DNA of 64,000 nucleotides from Legionella wadsworthii DSM 21896 = ATCC 33877 (GTDB lineage: Bacteria; Pseudomonadota; Gammaproteobacteria; Legionellales; Legionellaceae), in assembly GCF_000701265.1 (NCBI RefSeq), contig NZ_KL370759.1, positions 62,001 to 126,000 on the forward strand. The letters are read 5' to 3'. The notes under the pieces were generated by a model. The model saw only the letters and a list, made by a program, of their open reading frames with translations. It was not told the origin of the DNA and did not search any database. The position numbers were made by a program, and so were the translations under genes. Positions 19,300 through 28,843 of the stretch are shown in pieces. Within the stretch, counting starts at the first letter, position 1; every line of letters begins with the position of its first letter.

Positions 19300-19521
19300 A
19301 TGAAGGCATCAATCCATCCAGATTATAAAACAGTTAAGGTCATATGCAGTTGCGGAGAAGAATTCGAAACTCGTTCAACCTTGTGTAAAGATTTGAACAT
19401 TGAAGTATGTTCTCAATGCCATCCTTTTTATACTGGCAAGCAAAAATTGGTAGATACTGGCGGTCGTGTTCAAAAATTCCGTGATCGTTATAACAAGCGT
19501 GCTACGCAAACTGAAAAATAG
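19300..19521 (+). CDS. rpmE: 50S ribosomal protein L31, zinc-binding form
   Basis: Ribosomal protein bL31 of 73 aa, which bridges the large and small subunits. [12 protein letters not shown] and [13 protein letters not shown] carry the four Cys of the zinc-binding (C+) paralogue; [12 protein letters not shown] is the conserved C-terminal part. GAGAG lies upstream of the ATG. The gene stands alone with its own leader structure and terminator. A zinc-free replacement (YkgM type) is not in this window. Confidence 0.97.
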   Translation: MKASIHPDYKTVKVICSCGEEFETRSTLCKDLNIEVCSQCHPFYTGKQKLVDTGGRVQKFRDRYNKRATQTEK

Positions 19522-19525
19522 AAAA

Positions 19526-19550
19526 AATAAGGCGCATTTTGCGCCTTATT
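19526..19550 (+). terminator. Terminator after rpmE
   Basis: A perfect 11-bp stem (AATAAGGCGCA / TGCGCCTTATT) with a TTT loop, five bases after the rpmE stop and preceded by an A-run. It is symmetric and could act in both directions. Confidence 0.85.
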
Positions 19551-19552
19551 TA

Positions 19553-19572
19553 TATACTTCGCTCGAAGTATA
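19553..19572. repeat. Perfect short palindrome after the rpmE terminator
   Basis: TATACTTCG-CT-CGAAGTATA: nine-base perfect inverted repeat with a two-base centre, three bases past the terminator stem. The two-base loop is too tight for an RNA hairpin and suggests a protein-binding site. Nothing else is seen in the remaining 260 bp before the malic enzyme gene. Confidence 0.5.
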
Positions 19573-19836
19573 ACTTATTGACATATTGATCCTGCAATGC
19601 TAATTTGCGGTAGTTTTAGGTTCTTGATGTCCAATTCTTGCCTCAATTCAAATCATTTCATGACTGTTACTTAGATCCATTTAATCGGTACAGTCAGTAT
19701 TTGCATGTGTCTATGACACTTGATTGAGCAATGGGTTGATAACTTTAGAAAAGTAGTTCAACTTGCTTTTCCGAAAGAATAGGGGTTAGTAGGATTTTTA
19801 GGCCTTACTTTAAGTTTTGTTTGATATGAAAAGAGA

Positions 19837-21069
19837 GTGAGTATTTTGGATAATGAAGTTTTAAAGCAGAGCGCGTTAGATTATCACGAGTTTCCAACTC
19901 CTGGAAAACTTGGTGTCCACGTTACCAAACCAACGGACTCTCAGAGTGATTTATCACTGGCATATACACCCGGTGTTGCGGCGCCAGTCATTGCCATAGC
20001 AGAAAATCCTGAAGATGCTTATCGATATACCAATAAAGGAAACCTGGTTGCAGTAATGACTAATGGGACTGCGGTATTGGGTTTAGGTGATCTCGGCCCA
20101 CTTGCCAGTAAGCCCGTTATGGAAGGTAAAGCAGTCTTATTCAAGCGTTTTGCAGGAATTGATGTATTCGATATAGAAATTGATGCGCACGATGTACAAG
20201 CTTTTATTGGTACTGCAAAACGCATCGCACCGACCTTCGGCGGAATTAATTTAGAAGATCTCAAAGCGCCTGAATGTTTTGAAATTGAGCAAGCATTAAT
20301 TGATCAATTAAACATTCCAGTTTTCCACGATGACCAGCATGGTACGGCCATTGTCGTTGCAGCAGGATTACTTAATGCGCTTGAACTGCAACAAAAAGAA
20401 ATATCAGAAGCGAAAATTGTTTGTATCGGTGCAGGGGCAGCGGGAATTGCTTCCATGCGGCTTCTTGTTGCATTGGGTGCGCGTAAAGAAAATATGTTAC
20501 TTTTAGATACCAAGGGAGTGATTCATTCGGGGCGTGCTGATCTTAATGCATATAAATTTGCTTTTGCCCGCACTACCGATTGTCGTACTTTAGCGGATGC
20601 ACTTGTTGATGCGGATGTATTTATCGGTGTTGCAAAACCTGATTTATTAGATGCTGATTTGTTAAAATTAATGGCACCGCGACCAGTTATCTTCGCTTTA
20701 TCCAACCCCGATCCTGAAATTAGGCCTGAATTGGCGTTTCAAATCCGCGATGATTTGGTTATTGCTACGGGTCGAAGTGACTATCCCAATCAAGTGAACA
20801 ATGTTTTATGTTTTCCCTATATATTTCGAGGCGCATTGGATGTGCGTGCTAAATGTATTAATCAATCGATGCAAATTGCAGCAGTGGAAGCGATTCGGCA
20901 GCTGGTGCATGAGCCCGTCCCCCAGGTAGTCAAGGATAATTACCCAGGTGTTACGCATTGGGATTTTGGCCCTAACTACATTATTCCCAAACCTATAGAT
21001 CCTCGTTTAAGAGAACGAGTGCCTGCTGCTGTAGCTCAGGCTGCAATAGCAAGCGGCGCGATTAAGTAG
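19837..21069 (+). CDS. NADP-dependent malic enzyme, short form
   Basis: Oxidative decarboxylation of malate to pyruvate with NAD(P), 410 aa. Malic enzyme signatures: SLAYTPGVAAPV, NGTAVLGLGDLGPLASKPVMEGK (shared sequence core), FDIEIDAHDV, PVFHDDQHGTAIV, the Rossmann motif VCIGAGAAGIAS, and SNPDPEIRPE. It lacks the phosphotransacetylase-like C-terminal domain of MaeB (about 760 aa), so it is a stand-alone malic domain. The start is GTG 19837 or TTG 19846; the purine-rich AAAAGAGAG fits either. It would supply NADPH and pyruvate when growing on amino acids or C4 acids. Confidence 0.93.
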   Translation: MSILDNEVLKQSALDYHEFPTPGKLGVHVTKPTDSQSDLSLAYTPGVAAPVIAIAENPEDAYRYTNKGNLVAVMTNGTAVLGLGDLGPLASKPVMEGKAVLFKRFAGIDVFDIEIDAHDVQAFIGTAKRIAPTFGGINLEDLKAPECFEIEQALIDQLNIPVFHDDQHGTAIVVAAGLLNALELQQKEISEAKIVCIGAGAAGIASMRLLVALGARKENMLLLDTKGVIHSGRADLNAYKFAFARTTDCRTLADALVDADVFIGVAKPDLLDADLLKLMAPRPVIFALSNPDPEIRPELAFQIRDDLVIATGRSDYPNQVNNVLCFPYIFRGALDVRAKCINQSMQIAAVEAIRQLVHEPVPQVVKDNYPGVTHWDFGPNYIIPKPIDPRLRERVPAAVAQAAIASGAIK

Positions 21070-21248
21070 TTGTTATTTAGAATAAAGTAGCTTCCTGATT
21101 GCATTTAGGAATCTCAAGGTGTAGCAGTATGCCGTATGAGAGGCACTAGCTTGTGCTCAGGAAAACAGGTGAATTAATTGAATAAGAGTGTTCACTGTTG
21201 AATGAAACAGTGTTTGCTCTTGCTCAACCAAATAGTAAGGAGATTACT

Positions 21249-22547
21249 TTGCTTTCTGAAAACCGAAGAAATAACGCTTTAATTGGATGGCTTATATGTG
21301 GTCTTGGAGCGCTATTTTACAGTTATGAATATTTGCTTCGTATCGCGCCGAGTGCCATGGAAGCTGCGTTGCGTGAGCATTTTAATTTATCAGCAACAGG
21401 ATTTGGTCATATTTCTTCCGTCTATTATTATGCCTACGTACCGATGCAATTACCTGTTGGTATTATGATGGACCGTTATGGCCCACGAAGGTTGTTAACC
21501 TTTGCCTGTTTGGTATGTGTCATAGGAACTTTTTTATTTACAAGCACTACATCCTTTTGGGTTGCCGCTTCAGGTCGTTTTTTAGTCGGATTAGGGTCAG
21601 CTTTTGCTTTTGTTGGTGTTTTAAAGCTCGCTACAATTTGGTTGCCAGAAAACAAATTGGCTATGGTTTCCGGTATTACTTCAGCTTTGGGAACAGTAGG
21701 TGCAATGCTTGGAGATAATTTTCTAGAAATATTTGTAACAAGAATTGGTTGGATCAAAACCTTAAACATGACCGCCTTATTTGGAATTTTATTAACCTTT
21801 CTTTTATGGTTAGGCATTCACGATAAAAAAGGACGTTACAGACAAAGTGGTACTGTATCTACTTTTAAAAGAGGCTTGGTTGACCTAAATATTATTATGA
21901 GTAACAGACAAATCTGGATTAACGGCTTATACGGTTGCATGGTTTATTTACCGACTACAGTTTTTGCTGAACTCTGGGGTATCCCTTATTTAAGGAGTGC
22001 CCATGGTTTGTCTGCGCACGCTGCAGGTTTGGCGAATTCATTACTTTTCTTAGGTTTTACTATAGGTGCGCCGCTCATGGGCTATTTTTCGGACCGGATC
22101 GCCCGCAGAAAATTGCCTATGCTTATGGGCGCCAGCATTGCTACGGTATTAATGCTGGTCATTCTTTATTTCCCTGGATTAAATGAAACTAATGTACAGA
22201 TCCTCATGTTCTTCTTAGGCTTATGTTATAGCGCACAAGCGATTGTATTTGCAGTCGGAAGAGAGTTAAGTCCTGGTGAAGCAGCTGGTACTGCAATGGC
22301 ATTTACCAATATGGTGGTGATGCTTGGTGGGATGTTATTACAGCCTTTGGTAGGACATTTATTAGATTTTAGTTATTCATTGCGGAGCGGTGCTTCGATT
22401 TCTTCAGCTTTAGTTGTAGAAAATGTAAATAAGTTATACAACATAACCGACTATCGCATAGCGCTGGCTTTTATACCCATTAGCATGTTTATTGCTGCTT
22501 TATTAACTTTCTTCTTAAGGGAAACTCACGCTCATGCACCTAAATAA
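21249..22547 (+). CDS. MFS transporter, first of second tandem pair
   Basis: Twelve-helix MFS carrier, about 432 aa from TTG 21249, chosen because TAAGGAG lies six bases upstream; a TTG at 21198 is the alternative (449 aa). Motifs: GALFYSYEYLLRIAPSAM in helix 1, GIMMDRYGPRRLL in loop 2-3, and GYFSDRIARRKLPM in loop 8-9. The next gene is a close paralogue (GAIFYCYEFILRIIPG, GMLMDRFGPRRLL) and starts 14 bp before this stop. The same subfamily as the pair at 7.9-10.5 kb by the YE(F/Y) helix 1 motif. Substrate unknown. Confidence 0.85.
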   Translation: MLSENRRNNALIGWLICGLGALFYSYEYLLRIAPSAMEAALREHFNLSATGFGHISSVYYYAYVPMQLPVGIMMDRYGPRRLLTFACLVCVIGTFLFTSTTSFWVAASGRFLVGLGSAFAFVGVLKLATIWLPENKLAMVSGITSALGTVGAMLGDNFLEIFVTRIGWIKTLNMTALFGILLTFLLWLGIHDKKGRYRQSGTVSTFKRGLVDLNIIMSNRQIWINGLYGCMVYLPTTVFAELWGIPYLRSAHGLSAHAAGLANSLLFLGFTIGAPLMGYFSDRIARRKLPMLMGASIATVLMLVILYFPGLNETNVQILMFFLGLCYSAQAIVFAVGRELSPGEAAGTAMAFTNMVVMLGGMLLQPLVGHLLDFSYSLRSGASISSALVVENVNKLYNITDYRIALAFIPISMFIAALLTFFLRETHAHAPK

Positions 22548-23814
22548 TATCGTTTCAAGAAAACAATTGTTCTTTGGCATGTTTATTTGCTTTATTGGAG
22601 CTATTTTTTATTGCTATGAATTTATATTACGAATAATTCCTGGCGTCTTACAGACTGAGCTAAGTACGGCGTTAGGACACATATCGGCGACGACTTTTGG
22701 GCAAATATCTGCTTTATATTATTTTGCATATTCACCCATGCAAATGCCCGTAGGAATGCTTATGGATAGATTCGGTCCCCGGCGACTTTTAACCTTTGCC
22801 TGTCTCTGTTGTACCGTTGGTTCCTGGATGTTTACTTTGACTTCGTCCATGTTTCTGGTTGGGGCGGGACGTTTTCTCGTAGGTTTTGGATCTTCATTTG
22901 CATTTGTAGGCGTATTGTCTCTTGCATTGCATTGGCTCCCACGGCGTTATTTTTCATTGGTCGCAGGATTAATGACCACTCTAGGGATGTTAGGCCTTGT
23001 TTATGGTGAAGTGAAGATAACAGAATGGTCTGAGAGCATTGGTTGGGAACATGTATTATTTTTAATTGCGATTGTTGGCTCCGGTTTAAGTGTATTGATG
23101 TTCTTGGTGGTACGTGATGGCCCTAAAGGTCACCAGTCTAATAAGCATCCTCTTCCTGAATTTTTTAGAAATGTTTTGAAAGTGTTAATGTCGCCAGAAG
23201 TTTGGGTCATTGGATTTGTCGGGGCATGTTTGTATACCTCTTTGTCTGTATTCGGTGAATTGTGGGGAAAAACTTATCTAGAGCAAGCCCATCATTTAAC
23301 TAAAGTAGAAGCAGCTAAAACAGTCTCCGCAGTATTTCTAGGTTGGGCTGTAGGTGCGCCTATCGCTGGATACTTATCAGATCATACCGGAAGACGTTTA
23401 TTACCTTTGGTATTAGGTGCCATATTGGCCTTAATTTGTATTAGTCTTGTATTATATTGTCCTGGTTTGTCCTACGTGAGCTTAAATATTTTACTGTTTC
23501 TTTATGGTGTTTTTAGTGCGACAGAAATTATTGTATTTATTATGGCGAAAGAATGTAGTGGAGCCCAACTGTCAGGTACAGTATTTGCAGCAACCAATAT
23601 GATAGTGACTCTTGCAGGAGTTATCTTCCAGCCATTAGTCGGTAAACTTCTGGATACCTTTGGCGATAGCGGTATTGTGGAGGGAGAGCATATCTATACC
23701 AATGTGGACTACCAAGTCGCATTATCCATATTACCTCTTTCACTATTATTGGTTACTATTCTGGCTTTTTTTATTAAAGACCATAAAGATCATCCTGTCG
23801 AAGCGACGACTTAG
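22534..23814 (+). CDS. MFS transporter, second of second tandem pair
   Basis: MFS carrier of 426 aa, translated from an ATG inside the end of its paralogue, so the pair is translationally coupled. Features are FYCYEFILRIIPGVL in helix 1, GMLMDRFGPRRLL in loop 2-3, GRFLVGFGSSFAFVG in helix 4, and GYLSDHTGRRLLPL in loop 8-9. The cytoplasmic C-terminus is short and basic. The coupling might mean two subunits or two related substrates; neither can be shown here. Confidence 0.85.
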   Translation: MHLNNIVSRKQLFFGMFICFIGAIFYCYEFILRIIPGVLQTELSTALGHISATTFGQISALYYFAYSPMQMPVGMLMDRFGPRRLLTFACLCCTVGSWMFTLTSSMFLVGAGRFLVGFGSSFAFVGVLSLALHWLPRRYFSLVAGLMTTLGMLGLVYGEVKITEWSESIGWEHVLFLIAIVGSGLSVLMFLVVRDGPKGHQSNKHPLPEFFRNVLKVLMSPEVWVIGFVGACLYTSLSVFGELWGKTYLEQAHHLTKVEAAKTVSAVFLGWAVGAPIAGYLSDHTGRRLLPLVLGAILALICISLVLYCPGLSYVSLNILLFLYGVFSATEIIVFIMAKECSGAQLSGTVFAATNMIVTLAGVIFQPLVGKLLDTFGDSGIVEGEHIYTNVDYQVALSILPLSLLLVTILAFFIKDHKDHPVEATT

Positions 23815-23827
23815 AATGAGTTCTTTC

Positions 23828-23855
23828 GCGCAGTGGAGCTTATTTTTTACTGCGC
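23828..23855. terminator. Bidirectional terminator between MFS and dam genes
   Basis: GCGCAGT (23828-23834) pairs with ACTGCGC (23849-23855) around a T-rich loop, followed by TTT and by a second small palindrome AAAGCGCTTT. It lies between convergent genes. Confidence 0.5.
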
Positions 23856-23874
23856 TTTAAAGCGCTTTCGGAAA

Positions 23875-24684
23875 TCAATTAAATATTGCAAGTAACTCTT
23901 TAACTGGTTGGCGGAGAGAGGCTTGGCAATTTATAAAGCGTGATACTGGGAAGCTTATAATTTCCGCTTTTCGATAATGATATCGGGTAAACTCAGTATC
24001 ATGGTTTGAGAGTATCACGGGTATTCCTTTGGCCGCGGTTTCTTGAGCCAATTCTGTTAATTCTATTTGATCTTCCGTTGTAAATATTTTTTTCGTATAA
24101 GGCAAGTGGGGTGATTTTTCTGAAAGAGGAACATAGGGTGGATCACAATAAATTACATCTCCGCGTTCAGCTTGTTCAAAAGTTTTTCTAAAATCATTAT
24201 GAATAAATTTTGCTTGTTGGCTTTTGAGATAGAAAAACTGCATTTCTTTATAAGGAAAATAAGGCTTGGTGTAAAGTCCAAAAGGAACATTATAGATTCC
24301 TTTAGAATTGTATCGACATAATCCATTATAACCATGACGATTTAAATAAAGAAAAAATGCCGCTTTTTGTGGCGTATTGGCTAAAGTATTGAAATCAGAT
24401 CTGATTTGATAATATTTTTCTTTATTGTTGAACTCAGGGCAAAAGAACTTCTCACAGAAATTAATAAACGATTTTCCTTGATTCTGTAAGGTAGTATAAA
24501 GCGAGATTAAATCAAAATTACTTTCAGCCAATAAATAAGACGAATACTGGGTATTCATAAAAATGACGCCTGAACCCGCGAAAGGTTCAATTAAGCGTTT
24601 CCCTGGTGGAAGAAAGGGAATTATATTTTGAAGGCAGTTGTATTTACTTCCTGCCCATTTGAGGAAAGGTCTGATTTTAACCAT
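23875..24684 (-). CDS. dam: DNA adenine methylase, Dam family
   Basis: Adenine-N6 methyltransferase of 269 aa. FLKWAGSKY is the N-terminal Dam motif, IEPFAGSGVIF the SAM-binding motif, and CDPPYVPL the catalytic DPPY motif; RHGYNGLCRYNSKGIYNVPFG (residues about 120-140) is the DNA-contact region expected for GATC-specific Dam. ATG 24684 is preferred; a GTG at 24696 adds four residues. It is a solitary methylase with no restriction gene nearby, so mismatch repair strand marking or gene regulation is likely. GATC specificity is inference. Confidence 0.9.
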   Translation of the reverse strand: MVKIRPFLKWAGSKYNCLQNIIPFLPPGKRLIEPFAGSGVIFMNTQYSSYLLAESNFDLISLYTTLQNQGKSFINFCEKFFCPEFNNKEKYYQIRSDFNTLANTPQKAAFFLYLNRHGYNGLCRYNSKGIYNVPFGLYTKPYFPYKEMQFFYLKSQQAKFIHNDFRKTFEQAERGDVIYCDPPYVPLSEKSPHLPYTKKIFTTEDQIELTELAQETAAKGIPVILSNHDTEFTRYHYRKAEIISFPVSRFINCQASLRQPVKELLAIFN

Positions 24685-24852
24685 AGATTTTACCACGATT
24701 TATTCAGAACGAAGTATTGCTTATTTTAAGGAAAAAAAACAGAATTTTTTATTCGGTTTAATTTGAGCAAAACTTTATATGCTTTTTATTTTACAAACCA
24801 GTCATTTATTTTTATCATTGATTATTGAAACGAAATTCAATGAGAAGCTGTG

Positions 24853-25380
24853 ATGAGTCAACGAGGAGGTAAAAGGGAGGGAGCAGGTCGCCCTTTAGGA
24901 CGTGGAAAATTTGGATTAGAACCTACTAAAGCGATCCGGATTCCTATTTCTCGGCTTTCGGAAATTCACGCATTATTAGAAAAAGAATCTCAAAATTACA
25001 AATTACCACTGTATTCCAGCAAGGTCCAAGCAGGATTCCCTTCTCCCGGAGATGATTATATTGAAAAGTACCTGGATTTAAATCAGCAATTGATAAAACA
25101 TCCTGCTACAACTTTTATCCTAACAGCTACAGGGGATTCGATGATTGGTGCAGGTATTCATTCTGGTGATCTTTTACTTGTTGATAAAAGCCTGGAAGCG
25201 CAACATGGGAAAATTGTGATTGCCGCACTTAATGGAGAGTTGACTGTTAAGCGTTTATCCAAACAAGGAGCGCGCGTGCAGTTAATTCCTGAAAATCCAA
25301 AATATAAACCCATTGATATTACTGAAGAGGAAGATTTAATTATTTGTGGCGTGGTGACCTTTGTTATCCATAGGCCAGAA
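24853..25380 (+). CDS. UmuD-like S24 peptidase, orphan
   Basis: LexA/UmuD-type self-cleaving protein of about 176 aa. The cleavage site is Ala60-Gly61 in VQAGFPSPGDD; the Ser nucleophile is Ser96 in GDSMIGAGI and the Lys base Lys133 in LNGELTVKRL. The N-terminal arm is longer than that of E. coli UmuD (139 aa) and carries GGKREGAGRPLGRGKF, a basic Gly/Arg motif seen on some plasmid and phage UmuD forms. The stop codon follows at 25381-25383. No umuC follows: the next gene is a pseudogene on the other strand. DNA-damage tolerance or a repressor-like role is possible. GTG 24850 is an alternative start. Confidence 0.85.
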
Positions 25381-25521
25381 TAGATTTTTCCTGATCCGGT
25401 GAATAGGGCTTTACCCCTGGATGCTTTAGAATTTTGGTTATTTCTAATCAAACAAAGTATTCTAATCTTTGATCCTAGAGACCATGATAATCATTAGGGT
25501 AGGCAAAAAAAATCGATCATG

Positions 25522-26380
25522 CTACACACGACTCCAAATAATAGGAAATAAAGGATGATCCATGGGCGCTCCTGACGGAAGCTCATCACTTAAACCTGGA
25601 AAATCAGGTGAGGTTGTCCATTGGCGTGGTGCATGAGTGATGTCATCACCCAAAAAGCGTACAGAAAAAACTCTTCTTCTGAGGTTGTGACCTACACCAC
25701 CTGCAGAATGAAGGGTCAGCATATGAAAACAAACCACATCACCTGGCGTTATCTGCCATCCTAAAATAGGATAATCTTCCCGTTTGGCATCAATATCCGG
25801 TAAGTCAGCAAGACTACCCTCAGGGAACCATTTTGTTTGATTGTCCTTAAAAGAACGAGGCATGAGCCAAGGCCCTAAATGAGAGCTTGCAATAAACTCT
25901 AAAGTCGATTCATAAGGGACAGGGTCAATTGGAATCCATAAACTGCAGTTTTGTAGCCCTTCAATATTATAATAGGGTTGGTCTTGATGCCAAGGAGTAC
26001 GTTGCCGGGTTCCCGATTCTTTAACAAGAAGATGATCATGATAAAGGCGTGTTATTTTGCTTTTTCATCAGTTTACCTGCAATAAGGCTTACGGGAGATT
26101 TAAAAATAAACTGTTAATAATAAGAATTCATTTGCCATGTGCAAAAATCTTCAATAAATAACCCAGGATCATCTTCTTCACTGGCAATCTTGGCTCTACG
26201 GCTTGGATATTTCAAATTGAATTCAATGCCTTCAACCAATAAATCAATTTCTTCGGAGGTGAGCATGTTGCGAATACAGACAGCACCATATTTTTGATAA
26301 GAATCTATTAGAGCTGGGGTAACAGCTGCATCAACACGTTGAATCATTTGTTTAGAAAATGGAGTGCTGTTCATGTTCAC
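25522..26380 (-). pseudogene. Broken phytanoyl-CoA dioxygenase (PhyH) family gene
   Basis: Remnant of a roughly 285-aa Fe(II)/2-oxoglutarate dioxygenase of the PhyH family. The 5' part (26380-26114) reads 88 codons with YGAVCIRNMLTSEEIDLLVEGIE and ends in a TAA after MNSYY, where the family continues into FIFKSP and IAGKLM in the same frame. A frameshift then follows near the A-rich run at about 26055-26065. In the new frame the reading resumes with TPWHQDQPYYNIEG, the iron-binding HxD motif, and SLWIPID, and ends with the 113-codon frame to 25522. That last part keeps PGDVVCFHMLTLHSAG with the distal His. A nonsense change plus an indel make it a pseudogene. Confidence 0.85.
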
Positions 26381-26542
26381 AAAGAAATGAAATGGTTCGG
26401 AATAATGGTACTAAAATTTTGTGGAAAGAACCATTATTGTAAGGGCTCCAAAAAAATAAAGTAAAACATTTATTATATGAAAAAACATGAGCACGAGAAA
26501 AAGTTATGCTATTTTACCCTTTTGTCGTAAAAAGGATTTGAG

Positions 26543-27826
26543 GTGCAGGATTTATCTTTAAATTCTAGCGAAAGAAAAATAATTTTTCTTGCTTCTTTGG
26601 GTGGCGCTTTAGAATTCTATGATTTTGTTATTTACGTGATTTTCGCACCCATAATCAGTCAAATTTTTTTTCCGGAAACAGACAGATTGGCCTCGCTGAT
26701 GAGTATTTATGCTGTCTTTGCGATTGGCTATTTAATTCGTCCACTAGGGGGAATTGGTTTTAGCCATTTTGGTGATAAATACGGTCGAAAAAAAACATTT
26801 ATTTTTTCAGTTATTTTAATGGCTGTGCCAACAGTTCTCATCGGGTTTCTACCTACTTACCAACACATAGGTATCTTGTCGAGTATCCTGTTAATCACTT
26901 TACGTCTATTGCAAGGTTTGTCCATTGGGGGTGAGATTCCAGGAGCGCTCACCTTCACTTGCGAACATGTAAATCCCCGCTCAAGGGCACTTGCTTGCGG
27001 ACTAATTTTTTCCTTTCTCAATTTGGGTATTTTTTTTGGGGCTTTAATCAGTTTAATTCTTACTCGTTATCTTACAACTGTTCAACTAGCAAGTTTTGGC
27101 TGGCGTATTCCCTTTATCATAGGGGGGCTGCTTGGAATATTCAGTTTTTACATTCGAAAGCAATTGGTAGAAAGCCCTTTATTCCTGGCATTTAAAAACG
27201 CAACAGAAAATACAAGAATTCCTTTTATTGAAGCAATGACTTTATATTGGAGAAAAATTTTACAAGGTGTCGGGATTACATGTCTGGGTTCAGTCATGAT
27301 CAATTTAATCTTTCTGTATATGCCAACTTACCTTTCCACAATTTTGGTTTATCCTAAGCAACAAGCGGCATGCTACAATACAATTAATTTAGGCTTATAT
27401 TCTTTACTGCTTATTTTGATTTGCTGGCTCAGTGATCGAATAGGGCGGCGATTCATTCTTTTCATTGGAATAACCGGTTTTATTTTATTAAGTTATCCTT
27501 TATTTGTCATTTTATCTTGGCAGACGACATCATCACTCATCATGGCATTTTCAATTTTTGCCCTTTTAAGCAGTTTAATCATGGTTTATCCAAGTATATT
27601 GGTTGAATTATTTCCAGTCTCCATTCGTTATACAGGAATAGCTATTTCGTATAATCTTGCATTTGCATTTTTTGGTGGATTGACTCCGTTTATTGCCACC
27701 TTTTTAATTGAGAAATACCACAATGCACTGGCACCCAGCTATTATCTTACTTTGACTGCAATGCTGTGTTTTATTGCACTATTAACCATTAAAAAACTCT
27801 TTGTCGAAACGGAGACTTCCCCATGA
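26543..27826 (+). CDS. MFS transporter, metabolite:H+ symporter type
   Basis: MFS carrier of 427 aa of the ProP/ShiA-like (MHS) subfamily: SLGGALEFYDFVIYV in helix 1, IGYLIRPLGG and HFGDKYGRKK in loop 2-3, and RLLQGLSIGGEIPGALTF in helix 4. These are diagnostic and differ from the YE(F/Y) carriers elsewhere in the window. GTG start with AAGGA seven bases upstream. Its stop overlaps the ATG of an exported nucleoside hydrolase (ATGA), so it may import the base or ribose released outside. That substrate is inference from context. Confidence 0.85.
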   Translation: MQDLSLNSSERKIIFLASLGGALEFYDFVIYVIFAPIISQIFFPETDRLASLMSIYAVFAIGYLIRPLGGIGFSHFGDKYGRKKTFIFSVILMAVPTVLIGFLPTYQHIGILSSILLITLRLLQGLSIGGEIPGALTFTCEHVNPRSRALACGLIFSFLNLGIFFGALISLILTRYLTTVQLASFGWRIPFIIGGLLGIFSFYIRKQLVESPLFLAFKNATENTRIPFIEAMTLYWRKILQGVGITCLGSVMINLIFLYMPTYLSTILVYPKQQAACYNTINLGLYSLLLILICWLSDRIGRRFILFIGITGFILLSYPLFVILSWQTTSSLIMAFSIFALLSSLIMVYPSILVELFPVSIRYTGIAISYNLAFAFFGGLTPFIATFLIEKYHNALAPSYYLTLTAMLCFIALLTIKKLFVETETSP

Positions 27827-28827
27827 TCCCTGTTGTTAGAATAGTTTACTTTTTCATTCTATTTTTATTGTTTTCTTTAGCTCATGCCGTTCGTCCTTTT
27901 ATTATTGATACGGATGTGGGAATTGATGATGAGCTGGCGATTCTGTATTTATTAGCGCAAAAAGACATCGAAATTCAAGCGATCACAATAGCGGGTACTG
28001 GAGAGGCTCACTGTGCATCGGGATTAAAAAACATAGCTGGTTTGCTGTCCTTAATGCATCATGAAAACATTCCCTTGGCTTGCGGCAGGGAATCACCGAT
28101 GTTTGGCATGCATCAATTTCCGGATTGGCTGAGAGAACTTGCAGATAATTTGGCTGGCGCTTCCGATTTACTGCCCAAAGTAAAAATTTCTTCCTCACAA
28201 ACAGCGATGAAATTGTTGGAATCCACATTAAACAATTCAAAAGAACCCGTAGAAATTTTGGCAATTGGCCCCTTAACGAATCTTGGTGAGTTAGTGGAAC
28301 AAATGCCAGAATTAAAAAACAAGATAAAAATGATTTACCTCATGGGTGGGGCGGTGAACACCGCTGGAAATTTGGTTGAGGTGGACAATACAATTAAAAA
28401 TACTACGGCCGAATGGAATATATATGTGGATCCGCATGCCGCAGATAAAGTATTTCGTTCAGGAATACCCATTACCATGGTCGGGCTGGATGTGACCAAT
28501 CAAGTTCCTGTCACCAAGGAATTTTATTTAAAGTTGAAAGAAAATCAAAACAGTTTGGCCCATCAATTTTTTTATGAGCTTTTTCACCGTAATGAAGCTG
28601 AAATCTTTGAACATAAGTGGTATTTCTGGGATGTACTTTCTGCAGTGGTTGCCTATGACCCCTCTATTGTTGAATCGACAAATAAGAAGTTGCGCGTGGT
28701 TTTAAGTCCGGAAGAACAATCAGGTACTACAGTCATTGATGCCAAGGGCAATATCGTGCGTGTATGTACTTCGGTAAATCGGGAGCAGTTGGAGAATATT
28801 TTGCTGGATACATTAAAAAAGACGTAA
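27823..28827 (+). CDS. Exported inosine-uridine nucleoside hydrolase
   Basis: Nucleoside N-ribohydrolase of 334 aa with a signal peptide (VYFFILFLLFSLAHA) that suggests a periplasmic enzyme. The calcium-binding motif is IIDTDVGIDDELA. ILAIGPLTNLGEL, YLMGGAV, EWNIYVDPHAA and the C-terminal VLSAVVAYDPSIV (Asp equivalent of the fourth metal ligand) are family features. It would split purine or pyrimidine nucleosides to base and ribose. Start overlaps the upstream MFS stop by four bases, a transporter-enzyme pair. Nucleosidases of this family are usually cytoplasmic, so the signal peptide is notable. Confidence 0.88.
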   Translation: MIPVVRIVYFFILFLLFSLAHAVRPFIIDTDVGIDDELAILYLLAQKDIEIQAITIAGTGEAHCASGLKNIAGLLSLMHHENIPLACGRESPMFGMHQFPDWLRELADNLAGASDLLPKVKISSSQTAMKLLESTLNNSKEPVEILAIGPLTNLGELVEQMPELKNKIKMIYLMGGAVNTAGNLVEVDNTIKNTTAEWNIYVDPHAADKVFRSGIPITMVGLDVTNQVPVTKEFYLKLKENQNSLAHQFFYELFHRNEAEIFEHKWYFWDVLSAVVAYDPSIVESTNKKLRVVLSPEEQSGTTVIDAKGNIVRVCTSVNREQLENILLDTLKKT

Positions 28828-28843
28828 CCATTCCATGAAAGGG

